Assembly (NCBI GenBank): GCA_903822545.1
Contig: CAIJPN010000024.1
Span: forward strand, 62,001-126,000
From: an uncultured Anaerolineae bacterium
Lineage (GTDB): Bacteria > Chloroflexota > Anaerolineae > Anaerolineales > Villigracilaceae
Length of the DNA: 64,000 bases
Direction: 5' to 3'
Shown: piece after piece, positions 24,007 to 32,069 of the stretch
How the letters are laid out: each line of letters opens with the position of its first letter
How positions within the stretch are numbered: the stretch's first letter is position 1
Translations under genes and position numbers: made by a program
Notes under the pieces: generated by a model
What the model saw: the letters and a program-made list of their open reading frames with translations, nothing else
What the model was told of the DNA's origin: nothing
The model's database searches: none

Positions 24007-25386
24007 TTAAAGCACCGCAATCGTATAACTCAGCAAAATCCAGCGGTTATAACTGATCTCTCCCCAGCCGCTGGCCTCACGCTGGATTTCGACGATATCA
24101 CCCTTCTTCAGCACGCCCACCGCCGAATAACTCAGCCCCGGTCCCGAACGGACATTCAGCGAACTGAAATTAATCTTCACCTTCCGTGTTGCCTGGAACC
24201 CTACCCCAGCCAGCGGAATGATCGCCGCTCGCTCAGGGTTGGGGAAGGTCGTGTCCATGCCCACATCCTTCCAGGCTTTCCAAAAGACCTCGATCGGGTA
24301 AGCGCGCGCTTCCCCAACGGTCGGGTCGGTATATAACGGGTCGTGGATATAAATATTCTTGATATCCAGCCCCACCACCACCGCAAAATGCGGCCCCTGG
24401 AAGGTTTTCTCCGTCAAACCGGCATCGACAAGGGTTCGATACTTAATCAGCACGATCATCGGCTTGCCTGCCGCCAGGTACCCATATAAATCATTAATCA
24501 ACAGGCTGGCCTTAAGCTCGGTTTGCAAGCCCAGGCTAGACATGGCATTCATGATCTGCGGGATACTCAAATAAGGATCGCCCGAAATCCCGAAATGGGT
24601 ATAAAAATCATTGGGCGTCATCCCCGACTTCTGGTAAGTCCGCAAAAGCATCACCGCGCAGGCCGCGCCGCAATCGTTATTTTTCGCATCCGCATCCTCC
24701 CCCAGCTGGGAGACATACGGAACCGGCAACAGCGAAACCGGGCGCAGGGCATTGCCAAATTCATACTCCTTCACATAACTGGTACCCACTTCCTCCACTT
24801 TAAAACGCCGTTTCGGCGATTCCTGCACCTCGCCCACCCCATCCAACGGCGTAGTCCCGCCGCCAGCAGAACCGCCACCTGTATCACCGGGCATAGCTGG
24901 ACGCTTCCCAACCTTCACCTCCTCAATCGGGACGCTCGACGCTTCCACATGCAGCGGGTCCCAACCCACATAAACAGGCGTTTTCCAGCTTTTAATTGCG
25001 ATCGTGTCATCAATCAACTTCGCCCGTGCATCCGACAAACCCCAACGGATGCCCGTTGTCAACCCGTTGTGCTCCGCCGCAGCAGCCAGTCGCAGCATAA
25101 AATCAGTCTTCGTCTGCGCCAGGCGGTCATCATCCCACACATCCGCCGCCAGCGACTCTTTCTCGCCGTTTGGCCCGGTGACATTATGGAAACCATACTT
25201 CACCTTGCTATACCCATTTCTAAAAGCCGCCAACTGTTCCGCCTCCGAGCGCCAGGCCTGCTGGATGCGAGGCCTGAACCCGGCGTCTTCCAGCTCCTTC
25301 ACCACCGCCGCCAACCTCACCTGAAAAGAAGGATAACACTCCTCAAGCATTTTCTTATTGCGAGCAATGCGCTCCGACTCAATCAT
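24007..25386 (-). CDS. M15-like / C39-like / SH3 three-domain protein
   Basis: 459 residues. Residues 1-150 resemble M15 D-Ala-D-Ala carboxypeptidase/endolysin domains, with likely zinc ligands in YGFHNV, SLAADVWDD and DPLHVEA. Residues about 215-385 look like a C39-type papain-like domain: VPYVSQLG, Cys in NNDCGAACAVMLLRTY, His in GPHFAVVVGLD and Asp in IYIHDPLY. Residues 395-455 form a bacterial SH3 domain (SLNVRSGPGLSYSAVGVLKKGD). No signal peptide is visible, so export would need another route or host lysis. The combination suggests peptidoglycan cleavage. It may be phage-related or a contact-type toxin, but no immunity gene is seen. Confidence 0.8.
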   Translation of the reverse strand: MIESERIARNKKMLEECYPSFQVRLAAVVKELEDAGFRPRIQQAWRSEAEQLAAFRNGYSKVKYGFHNVTGPNGEKESLAADVWDDDRLAQTKTDFMLRLAAAAEHNGLTTGIRWGLSDARAKLIDDTIAIKSWKTPVYVGWDPLHVEASSVPIEEVKVGKRPAMPGDTGGGSAGGGTTPLDGVGEVQESPKRRFKVEEVGTSYVKEYEFGNALRPVSLLPVPYVSQLGEDADAKNNDCGAACAVMLLRTYQKSGMTPNDFYTHFGISGDPYLSIPQIMNAMSSLGLQTELKASLLINDLYGYLAAGKPMIVLIKYRTLVDAGLTEKTFQGPHFAVVVGLDIKNIYIHDPLYTDPTVGEARAYPIEVFWKAWKDVGMDTTFPNPERAAIIPLAGVGFQATRKVKINFSSLNVRSGPGLSYSAVGVLKKGDIVEIQREASGWGEISYNRWILLSYTIAVL

Positions 25387-25525
25387 ATTTCATGCCTCCA
25401 CAATCTCGGAATATGGCAAAATAGCTCATGGATATATCTCTCAAACGACACGGAACGCGCCGTGTCATCCAGCCCAAAAACACTCACAAACTACCTCCAA
25501 AATTATATACGAAGCCAAGGAAAAC

Positions 25526-26179
25526 ATGTTAAAAGCCCTGATTTTTGATTTTGACGGACTCATCCTCGACACCGAAACCCCCGAATTCAACGCCTGGCAG
25601 GCCCTTTACCGCCAACATGGGCAAGAACTGGGCATAGAAACCTGGGGAAAAATCGTAGGCGGACTCGGCGCCTCGAACTTTCAACCGCTGCCCCATCTTG
25701 AAACCCTGCTCGGGCAGGCACTCGACAGCACCGCCCTGGAAGCGCGCATCCGCGCCGAAGTGCAGGATACCATCTGGAAGACCCTCCCGCGCGAAGGCGT
25801 GCACCAGACCATTGAGCAGGCTCAGCGCCTCGGGCTAGGGTTGGCAATCGCATCCAGTTCCCCGCACACCTGGGTTGATGAGCATCTCACCCGCCTGGGG
25901 CTTTTCCACCACTTCCACGCCATCATCTGCTGCGACGATGTGCCGCCAGGCCGCACCAAACCCCACCCCGACCTGTTCCTGCTGGCCGCCCAAACCCTTT
26001 CTGCCGCCCCGGCAGAAGCGCTTGTCTTTGAAGATTCACCCAACGGTGTACTGGCTGCGCGTCGCGCCGGTATCCCCGTCATCGCCATTCCAAACCCCGT
26101 TACCAGTCAGCTCCATTTCGAAGGCGAAACCCAGCGGCTGGCATCCCTATCCGAGTTTGATTTTTCCCATTATCTGTAA
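25526..26179 (+). CDS. HAD family phosphatase (beta-phosphoglucomutase-like)
   Basis: 217 residues. Motif I ALIFDFDGLILDTETPEF (Asp nucleophile about residue 8), a helical cap (residues 15-90), motif II at LAIASSSPH, motif III Lys in CDDVPPGRTKPHPDLFL and motif IV in ALVFEDSPNGVLAA. The cap type matches the phosphoglucomutase/phosphatase group. It would dephosphorylate a sugar phosphate or similar metabolite. The ATG at 25526 follows AAGG; earlier in-frame codons are not preceded by a binding site. Substrate unknown. Confidence 0.9.
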   Translation: MLKALIFDFDGLILDTETPEFNAWQALYRQHGQELGIETWGKIVGGLGASNFQPLPHLETLLGQALDSTALEARIRAEVQDTIWKTLPREGVHQTIEQAQRLGLGLAIASSSPHTWVDEHLTRLGLFHHFHAIICCDDVPPGRTKPHPDLFLLAAQTLSAAPAEALVFEDSPNGVLAARRAGIPVIAIPNPVTSQLHFEGETQRLASLSEFDFSHYL

Positions 26180-26494
26180 AACAACCATTCGGTGAGTTCA
26201 CCGCAAAAAACATAAAACGTTGAAAACACAAAATGCCCAGCCCACCCTGACCCAAACAATACCAGGAATGAACACCAAGCTCCAAGGTTTGCTTGAAGTT
26301 ACCCAGCCACCCTGCACAATTTGCAAAGAAATTAACGCAAAACCACAGAGTCACACGAGGAAAAGCATCAAACCTGGGCGTCTTGGCAGCTTCGCGTTAA
26401 GCAACTTGTGCTAAATTGGCCCAACATATTGGGTCTTCCCACCCAACAGGCATTAATTTTACCCATCAAAACATCTTTGCAATGCAAAAAACAA
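26180..26494. other. Gene-free spacer
   Basis: About 315 bp between the HAD gene and the hairpin at 26495. AT-rich relative to neighbours, with no open frame that has a binding site or recognisable product and no clear repeat. It ends in an A-rich run that serves the minus-strand terminator. Confidence 0.4.
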
Positions 26495-26536
26495 TCGCAG
26501 GGTCAACAAGGGCATCGACCCTTATTGACCCTGCGA
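26495..26536 (-). terminator. Terminator of the nucleotidyltransferase unit
   Basis: TCGCAGGGTCAACAAGGG (26495-26512) pairs with CCCTTATTGACCCTGCGA (26519-26536) with a single mismatch, loop of six bases. On the minus strand it is followed by TTGTTTTTTG, so it terminates the gene at 26555-26848; it may also block read-through from the HAD gene. Confidence 0.75.
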
Positions 26537-26554
26537 TCTCAAACAACACAAGCC

Positions 26555-26848
26555 TTAAATAACTCGGACGGCTTCCTGCAATACCAACTGCCTTAGTTCA
26601 GGGCGCAAGGAATGCGGCCTGCCCAACTCAACCTGGCAGCGCAGCAGTTTTTCAAGATAAGTCTTCAAGTCAAGAAAGTTGAAAAAATCAGTCGGTCGCT
26701 TAAACTTCACCAGGATACCAACCTTGTGTGCAACATAGCTTTCATCATGGGCAACAGATCCAAACAGCGACAAATAGACAATCTGGTAACGCTCCATCAA
26801 CTCTTGCTGCCGTTCGTGCAGAATCCGTACAATCTCTTCACGCTTCAT
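26555..26848 (-). CDS. MNT-like nucleotidyltransferase with lost catalytic aspartates
   Basis: 97 residues, the size of minimal nucleotidyltransferases (MntA type). The conserved GS motif is present in YLSLFGSVAHDES (about residues 26-38), but where the family has D-x-D ten residues later the protein reads K-V-G (AHKVGILVKF). Both metal-binding aspartates are therefore missing, so AMPylation activity is unlikely. The HEPN partner (HepT) usually next to MntA is absent. It could be a decaying antitoxin or a protein that kept only a binding role. Good GGAAGGAA upstream of the ATG. Confidence 0.75.
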   Translation of the reverse strand: MKREEIVRILHERQQELMERYQIVYLSLFGSVAHDESYVAHKVGILVKFKRPTDFFNFLDLKTYLEKLLRCQVELGRPHSLRPELRQLVLQEAVRVI

Positions 26849-26967
26849 TGGGTTCCTTCCTTTTCTACTTTGTCAATGGGCATGTATTTTGGGGAATTTT
26901 CCTTCGAGTTTGTAATTGCCAGCACAACTGTTCCACCTGGGATGTGGCAAACTACCTGAACAGACAC
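26845..26967 (-). CDS. Small ORF coupled to the MNT-like gene (tentative)
   Basis: A 40-codon frame from GTG 26967 reads MSVQVVCHIPGGTVVLAITN and then a hydrophilic tail ending EKEGTQ; its TGA overlaps the ATG of the MNT-like gene (ATGA). AGGA lies very close to the GTG. Coupling suggests it is translated, but its sequence matches nothing I recognise and it may be the tail of a longer decayed gene. Confidence 0.3.
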   Translation of the reverse strand: MSVQVVCHIPGGTVVLAITNSKENSPKYMPIDKVEKEGTQ

Positions 26968-27168
26968 ATTCCTACAAATATTATAGGGTTTCCTGTGTTA
27001 GTTTATCGTTAGCGCCACTTAAGAGTTCCGTAAGCAAAGCTGCCAATCGACGATACTACACAACCGCCAGGTCTCCACAAAAAAATAACACTTGTTCACA
27101 ACTTCTTGACAGGTTCTTCAAATTTACTTGTTACGATTGTCACAAATAAGTGATTCGTGGAGATTGGC

Positions 27169-27786
27169 ATGACATTTTTAAAACGCTTTTCCCTGCTGAT
27201 GGTGATGCTGCTCATCTCAGGGCTCTACTTCCCTCTCAACAAAATCTTGACCAATGGCTACAACTTGAAAACCGCCCTGGATGCTTATATCCCGTTGGTA
27301 CCAGCTTTTGCGGTCCCATACCTGCTATTCTTGCCATTTTGGGTGCTGGCATTTCTCGTTGCCGCCTGGAAGATGAACGACCGGCTATTTCGCGCCTTTA
27401 TGATCGGTTCCATCAGCGCCGCAGTCATCGCCACGCTGACCTATGCCCTCTTCCCAACCTATACCGCCCGCCCCGAAATTAACTCAAACGGATGGGCCGC
27501 TGCCCTGCTGAACACCATCTACAGCAAAGACAACGTTTTCAACGCCTTCCCAAGTGAACACGTGCTTTATACCACCCTGATCGCACTCTACGGCGCTACC
27601 TGGCGACCCACCTGGAGCATCCCCCTGAATGGGAGCATTATCCTGGTCATCCTGGCGACCCTGCTGACCGGCCAGCATCACCTGGTTGATCCAATCGGCG
27701 GGCTGGCATTGGGTTGGGGCAGTTATCGCTTTGGGTTGTGGGCTGAGTATGGGCTGCGGCTTCAAAATCCAGTGCAATTGCCCTGA
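27169..27786 (+). CDS. PAP2 superfamily membrane phosphatase
   Basis: 205 residues with five or six membrane segments. The PAP2 catalytic motifs are visible: NAFPSEHVLYTTLIAL carries the C2 Ser and His (PSxH), and LLTGQHHLVDPIGGLALG carries the C3 His and Asp (H-x3-D). This spacing is that of the IPC synthase/PAP2 branch that acts on lipid phosphates such as phosphatidate, undecaprenyl diphosphate or phosphoinositol lipids. GGAG (27159-27162) precedes the ATG at 27169; a GTG four codons earlier would place that site inside the gene. Confidence 0.88.
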   Translation: MTFLKRFSLLMVMLLISGLYFPLNKILTNGYNLKTALDAYIPLVPAFAVPYLLFLPFWVLAFLVAAWKMNDRLFRAFMIGSISAAVIATLTYALFPTYTARPEINSNGWAAALLNTIYSKDNVFNAFPSEHVLYTTLIALYGATWRPTWSIPLNGSIILVILATLLTGQHHLVDPIGGLALGWGSYRFGLWAEYGLRLQNPVQLP

Positions 27787-27816
27787 AAAACAGCCCGCCA
27801 GGAAACTGTGTTGGCG

Positions 27817-28026
27817 TTATTTCGGGCGCTTGCGGCTGTGGGCAATGTAGAACCGCTCTGGGTCGGCGCGAAAAGCATCCAGGCAGAATTCGGTGCAAAA
27901 GTAGATGATGCGGCCCTGGTATTCGGCGTGGTAGTAATTTTCAGGCGCGGTGGTCATCGTGCGGTGGCAAACCGTTTCCAGGGCGGGTTCTGGCTCGGGG
28001 GCAGGTTTGGCATCATCTGGCAGCAT
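27817..28026 (-). CDS. YHS domain protein
   Basis: 69 residues. ETVCHRTMTTAPENYYHAEY and QGRIIYFCTEFCLDAFRADP follow the YHS pattern (Cys near the start, Y-x-G-x-x-Y-F-C ... C-x2-F ... DPE-x-F), a small metal-binding domain found in copper and other metal-handling proteins. An N-terminal proline/glutamate-rich stretch precedes it. Its ATG overlaps the stop of the GH13 gene by one base (TAATG), so they are coupled, although their functions are not obviously related. Confidence 0.85.
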   Translation of the reverse strand: MLPDDAKPAPEPEPALETVCHRTMTTAPENYYHAEYQGRIIYFCTEFCLDAFRADPERFYIAHSRKRPK

Positions 28027-29771
28027 TACTTCAATTCCGCAATATGCACTTCAAACGCGCCCAGGTGGATCTCGGCGGGGTTTTCCAGGGTTCGGCTGCG
28101 CCCGGCAGATGAGAAGATGATGTGCAAAGCTGCAGCGCCAATCGATTTAGACAGATCCAACTTCAGGCGTTTATCTGAAAAATTCAGGATGACCAGCACG
28201 GTTTGGGATTCGACCCGGCGCGTAAAGGCCAGGTAATCTTTGGCCTGGATCTCGAGCGGGGTGTACTTGCCAGCCACCAGCGCGGGTGTGGATTTTCGTA
28301 AGTGCAGCAGGCGCTTGTAATAGTTGAACAGCGACATCGGGTCGTTGCGCTGGTCTTTGACGTTTACCCCGGCAGCGTAATTGGGGTTGACCGGCAGCCA
28401 GGGTTCCACGTTTTTGGCGCAGAACCCGCCATTGGCAACATTGCTCCACTGCATGGGCGTGCGGTTTTTATCGCGGGTCATCTCACCGGCACGCTGGGCG
28501 GCTTCGGCGGCATCCACTTTCAGGTCGTTGATGAGACTCTGGTGGTACCAGGTCGCCATCGTGTCGCGCAGTTTGCTTGGGTCAGTGATGATCAGGTCGG
28601 TCATGCCGATTTCTTCGCCGTTGTAGAGGAACGGCGTGCCAGGCAGCGTCAGCACGGTAGCCAGCGTCAGGCGAGCGCGCTCGGCAGCGTGAGTTTTATC
28701 GCCAAAACGGGTGTAAGCGCGGCTGGAATCGTGGTTGCCAAAGGTGTTGCAGGCCCAGCCGCCTTTGGGCAGCTTTTTCAGGCGTGCCAGGCGTTCCTTC
28801 TGGTTCTTGCGAATGTGTGCCGGGGTCAGCGTGGCGGGCGTGTGCATCAGCGGAAAGTTGAAAACCAGGTTGAGTTCATCTTCACCATTGCCCATGTAGG
28901 CAATATCATCATCTTCGCCCACCAGCATCCGGTCGCCGGGGTACTCATCCAGGATGGCGCGCAGTTCTTTCATCAACTCGTGCAGGCCGGGCTGGCCCCA
29001 CTGGTTGTGGAACATATCATGCCAGTATTTTTCTCTTAGTTTGATCTCTTTGGGGGTTTGGGCGGTTTCGCTAAAATGCCGCAGTTGGGCCAGATTCATG
29101 GGTACGGCATGCGGCGTCAGGGCGGGGTCTTCGTAGATGGTGCCAATTGCATCGAGACGGAACCCATCCACCCCCAGTTCCAGCCAGAAACGGGCTGCAT
29201 CCCACATGGCTTTTTTGACTTCGGGGTTGCGCCAATTCAAATCGGGCTGCTGCTTCATGAAATAGTGGTAATAATACTGGTCACGCTCGGGCACATACGT
29301 CCAGGCGTCACCATCAAAGCAGGATTGCCAGTTGTTGGGCGGCGCCATCACCCCGCCAGCTCCCGCAGGGCGAGGGGAATCCAGCCACACATACCAATCG
29401 GCTTTGGGATTGTCGCGGCTGGATTTGGACTCGATAAACCAGGGATGCTCATCTGATGTGTGATTCAGCACCAGGTCAAGGATGACCCGTATCTGCCTTG
29501 TGTGCGCTTCGCGCAGGAAGGTTTTGAAATCATCCAGGCTGCCGTATTCGGGCGCGACGCCGCAGTAATCGCTGATGTCGTAGCCGCAATCCCAGTTGGG
29601 CGAGGGGAAGTGCGGTGAGAGCCAGATGGCGTCGATGCCCAACTCGAGCAGGTAGTCGAGTTTTTCGGTGATTCCTTTGAAATCGCCGATGCCATCGTTG
29701 TTGCCATCAGCAAAGGAGCGGGGATAAACCTGGTAAAAAACAGCGCTTTGCCACCATTTGAGGGGTTTCAT
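28026..29771 (-). CDS. GH13 alpha-glucosidase / oligo-1,6-glucosidase
   Basis: 581 residues, usual for the family. WWQSAVFYQVYPRSFADGNN and DGIGDFKGITEKLDYL at the N-terminus, region I DLVLNHTSDEHPWF, region II with nucleophile Asp in GVDGFRLDAIGTIYED, region III acid Glu in MLVGEDDDIAYM and region IV FGNHDSSRAYTRFG. The barrel is followed by a C-terminal beta domain (TRRVESQTVLVILNFSD). It hydrolyses alpha-1,4 or alpha-1,6 links of short glucans or sucrose-like sugars in the cytoplasm (no signal peptide). Confidence 0.95.
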   Translation of the reverse strand: MKPLKWWQSAVFYQVYPRSFADGNNDGIGDFKGITEKLDYLLELGIDAIWLSPHFPSPNWDCGYDISDYCGVAPEYGSLDDFKTFLREAHTRQIRVILDLVLNHTSDEHPWFIESKSSRDNPKADWYVWLDSPRPAGAGGVMAPPNNWQSCFDGDAWTYVPERDQYYYHYFMKQQPDLNWRNPEVKKAMWDAARFWLELGVDGFRLDAIGTIYEDPALTPHAVPMNLAQLRHFSETAQTPKEIKLREKYWHDMFHNQWGQPGLHELMKELRAILDEYPGDRMLVGEDDDIAYMGNGEDELNLVFNFPLMHTPATLTPAHIRKNQKERLARLKKLPKGGWACNTFGNHDSSRAYTRFGDKTHAAERARLTLATVLTLPGTPFLYNGEEIGMTDLIITDPSKLRDTMATWYHQSLINDLKVDAAEAAQRAGEMTRDKNRTPMQWSNVANGGFCAKNVEPWLPVNPNYAAGVNVKDQRNDPMSLFNYYKRLLHLRKSTPALVAGKYTPLEIQAKDYLAFTRRVESQTVLVILNFSDKRLKLDLSKSIGAAALHIIFSSAGRSRTLENPAEIHLGAFEVHIAELK

Positions 29772-29804
29772 AAGTTCTCCAATGAGAATAAAATCAACCT
29801 TACT

Positions 29805-29990
29805 ATGAGAAAAATTCTATCATTGATTGGCGCTTTAGTGCTGTTTGCACTGGCCTGGGCCGCCGGGCATGATATTACCAGCGGTGAGCCAGATGTTTGG
29901 ATGGAACAGGCGATGCTGGTAATTGCCGCGTTGGTCGCTCTGATTGCGCTGGCGCGTATTTTTTGGAAGAAAACGAGGAAAAACCGGTGA
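29805..29990 (+). CDS. Small membrane protein with two TM segments
   Basis: 61 residues. Two hydrophobic segments (ILSLIGALVLFALAWAAG and AMLVIAALVALIALARIFW) flank a short acidic loop (ITSGEPDVW), ending in a basic tail KKTRKNR that places both ends in the cytoplasm. No family recognised. It overlaps the next gene by 4 bp (GTGA), so both are likely expressed together; the start is the first ATG and has a weak binding site. Confidence 0.6.
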   Translation: MRKILSLIGALVLFALAWAAGHDITSGEPDVWMEQAMLVIAALVALIALARIFWKKTRKNR

Positions 29991-30496
29991 GAAAAATCTT
30001 ACCCATCTTTTTTTTGATCGCTGGACTGCTGCTGGTTGTGGGCGCTGGCGCTTATTTATGGCACCTTGCACTGCCTATCCCCAAGGCAGATACATCCACG
30101 CCGCCCGAACAGGTGGCAGGGGTCAAGCGGATGCAGCTGCTGACCGGCCCGGAAGCCATTGCCAGCATCAACCAGCTGCACGGCAAAGATTTCCCGCTGA
30201 CGGGTGGGCAGGTGGCTGTGTATGGCGAAAATAGCCTTACGCTGTGGGTTTCAGAAACAGCGGATGAAGCCGCTGCCAAAGCGCTGACCAACCAGATGGC
30301 GGCGACCATCGCCCAGGGTAACTCTCCCTTTACCGATGAAGGTGAACTGGCTGTGGGCGGATTCTCCATCCACGCTTTGAGCGGGCTGGGGCAGGTGCAT
30401 TATTACTGGCAGTCGCGCAACCTGGTGGTGTGGGTCGCTGCCGATGAAGCGCTCGCCAGCCAGTCTTTGCACGAGTTGATGACGTTTTACAAATAA
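29987..30496 (+). CDS. Membrane-anchored extracytoplasmic protein, unknown family
   Basis: 169 residues starting at GTG 29987 behind GAGG. A single N-terminal membrane anchor (LPIFFLIAGLLLVVGAGAYLW) is followed by a soluble domain with AGVKRMQLLTGPEAIASINQ and HGKDFPLTGGQVAVYGENSLTLWVSETA, then HYYWQSRNLVVWVAADEALA. The alternation of beta strands suggests a small ferredoxin-like or DUF-type fold, but I do not recognise it. It overlaps the upstream two-TM gene and is followed directly by repeat copy D. Confidence 0.65.
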   Translation: MRKILPIFFLIAGLLLVVGAGAYLWHLALPIPKADTSTPPEQVAGVKRMQLLTGPEAIASINQLHGKDFPLTGGQVAVYGENSLTLWVSETADEAAAKALTNQMAATIAQGNSPFTDEGELAVGGFSIHALSGLGQVHYYWQSRNLVVWVAADEALASQSLHELMTFYK

Positions 30497-30497
30497 G

Positions 30498-30642
30498 GCT
30501 CTTTCGTTTCGGGTGTGAAAATTCGTAGGGGCAACCCGCCATGTGCGAAAAGTCAATCGGTTTCGCTTGATTTTCCTGCAAAGAATTATCCCGTTATAGC
30601 TGGGCGGGTCGCCCCTACGATGTTATACATAAAAACGGGAGC
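30498..30642. repeat. MITE-like inverted-repeat element, copy D
   Basis: 145 bp starting one base after the stop codon of the preceding gene. Left end GCTCTTTCGTTTCGGGTGTGA, inner GTAGGGGCAACCCGCC and GGCGGGTCGCCCCTAC, right end AAAAACGGGAGC. Same orientation as A and B. It lies between convergent genes and the hairpin could act as a terminator. No flanking direct repeat detected. Confidence 0.82.
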
Positions 30643-30649
30643 GTTGTTT

Positions 30650-31303
30650 TTAAAATAGCGCCTGGGCCAGGCCGATGCCGAGCAGCGCAATCCCGGCCAT
30701 CTGAATGAAATGGAATGCCCCGTTATAGTCAAACTGCCAGATGGCTGTGAAGCGGATATTTTTGCGGGTTTGGATTGCGGCGGCAATCATCATCACCAGC
30801 ACGCCGGCCGCCATCCACCAGGCCCCAGGGAGAGTCCTGCCCAGCGCCAGCGCGGTATACACAATCAGGGCGAAGAGCATTGCCAGGGCTTCGTAAACGA
30901 TAAAGACCAGGAAAGTGCCGGGGATGAAAACCGTTACCAGGAAGAAGATACCTCCCGCTAGCAGGAAATAAGGCAGCAATCCGCGCGCTGCGCTTTCACC
31001 CCACAAATCCAGGCTGGCGCCTGCTGCGAACAGGGCAATTGTCAGGCCGAGGAGCAGGTTGATGGGCTGCCAGATACCCCGGTTGACTTTTGGGGACATT
31101 TTGAATCCATGCGCCACCGCTCCCAGCGCGGAGCTGGCCGTCACCAACCCCAAAATTGCCAGCCACAGGCCCGCTTTATAGGGCCGGGTGCCCGCCAGGG
31201 CTGGGGAAAGATAAAAGGCCAGGCCAGCCGCCAGCAGGGCCATCAAAACATCGGTGGCGGAAGTGGTTTGCTCAATGGGATCATCGTGGAATTCGATTTT
31301 CAT
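30650..31303 (-). CDS. DUF6962-like polytopic membrane protein
   Basis: 217 residues with about seven membrane segments. Polar residues within helices recur: ATDVLMALLAAGLAFYL near the N-terminus, GAVAHGFKMSP after TM2, and FDYNGAFHFIQMAGIALLG before the last segment. The H-x9 ... D-x4-H pattern is reminiscent of the CREST (ceramidase/alkaline ceramidase, PAQR) superfamily, and of bacterial DUF6962 proteins; metal-dependent hydrolase activity is a guess. Its ATG overlaps the stop of the cytochrome b5-like gene by 4 bp. Confidence 0.6.
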   Translation of the reverse strand: MKIEFHDDPIEQTTSATDVLMALLAAGLAFYLSPALAGTRPYKAGLWLAILGLVTASSALGAVAHGFKMSPKVNRGIWQPINLLLGLTIALFAAGASLDLWGESAARGLLPYFLLAGGIFFLVTVFIPGTFLVFIVYEALAMLFALIVYTALALGRTLPGAWWMAAGVLVMMIAAAIQTRKNIRFTAIWQFDYNGAFHFIQMAGIALLGIGLAQALF

Positions 31304-31560
31304 GCTTTTAATCTTCCAAGGACAGTCACGCATGGGTTTTTGAATACGCTGGCGGTGTGCGGGGCGTCTTCTTCCAGTTCATGGGTCAGTTCCTGGCCGG
31401 GGAAGTGCTGTTGTTCGTGCAGGCCTTTTTTCCAGCGCGGGCAGTCGGTGACATCGTAAACGATTCCGTTGTGCGCAACCCACATGCGTGAGCCACGATC
31501 GCCATTGTTGCGGCGCAGTTCAAGGATGGAAATTTCTCGGTTGGGAAGGTTGTCTGTCAT
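31300..31560 (-). CDS. Cytochrome b5-like heme-binding protein
   Basis: 86 residues. VYDVTDCPRWKKGLHEQQHF and PGQELTHELEEDAPHTASVF match the cytochrome b5/steroid-binding fold; His in HEQQHFPG and His in EDAPHTASVF are the probable heme ligands (in b5, H-P-G-G and a second His). It would carry electrons to a membrane partner. Coupled by a 4-bp overlap to the DUF6962-like gene, suggesting that protein as partner (inference). Start ATG 31560 is the third in-frame possibility; longer forms lack a domain. Confidence 0.85.
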   Translation of the reverse strand: MTDNLPNREISILELRRNNGDRGSRMWVAHNGIVYDVTDCPRWKKGLHEQQHFPGQELTHELEEDAPHTASVFKNPCVTVLGRLKA

Positions 31561-31588
31561 GGGGCTATTATCCCACGGTTCACGAATG

Positions 31589-31619
31589 AAAAATCTCCTG
31601 CGCAAGGCAGGAGATTTTT
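31589..31619. terminator. Bidirectional terminator after the RRM gene
   Basis: AAAAATCTCCTGC (31589-31601) pairs exactly with GCAGGAGATTTTT (31607-31619); a T-run follows on the minus strand, so it ends the RNA-binding protein transcript. Confidence 0.88.
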
Positions 31620-31643
31620 GAAATTGCTATTCTGGTTTGCGGA

Positions 31644-32069
31644 TTACCACTCGCGTCCGCCGCCGCCACGGTTCTGGCCGTAGCCGCCGCCACCACCACG
31701 GCGGTCATTTCCGCCACCGCGATTGTAGCCGCCACCACCACGGCGATCATCACCGCCGCGACCGTAGCCGCCGCCGCCACCACCACGATTGAAACCGCCA
31801 CCGCCGCCACCACCACGTTCTTCACGCGGGCGGGCGATGCTCAGGTTCAGGGGGCGACCCTTGAAGTCCTTGCCATTCAGCAGGCTGATGGCCTTCTGGG
31901 CTTCTTCGGCGGTGGACATCTCGACGAAAGCGAAGCCTTTGGAGCGGCCCGTTTCGCGGTCTTTGATCACAGCAACCGAGGTCACAGTGCCGGCCGCAGC
32001 GAACAGGGCTTGCAAGTCAGCATCGGTGATGGCATAAGGCAGGTTGCCAACGTACAGTTTGTTTTCCAT
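31644..32069 (-). CDS. RRM-domain RNA-binding protein with glycine-rich tail
   Basis: 141 residues. One RRM at residues 2-80: RNP2 [13 protein letters not shown]1 SKGFAFVEM; then [20 protein letters not shown]. The C-terminal 60 residues are RGG/GGN-rich (repeats of Gly with Arg, Asn, Tyr), the layout of cyanobacterial and Chloroflexota Rbp proteins, which bind single-stranded RNA and are often cold-inducible. Start ATG 32069 follows GGAGAG. A hairpin at 32087-32112 lies just before the ribosome-binding site. Confidence 0.92.
   Translation of the reverse strand: MENKLYVGNLPYAITDADLQALFAAAGTVTSVAVIKDRETGRSKGFAFVEMSTAEEAQKAISLLNGKDFKGRPLNLSIARPREERGGGGGGGFNRGGGGGGYGRGGDDRRGGGGYNRGGGNDRRGGGGGYGQNRGGGGREW

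Noticed and set aside
31644-31830. GGN/RGG repeats as a satellite or CRISPR-like array
   Set aside because: They encode the in-frame glycine-rich tail of the RRM protein; units are irregular.
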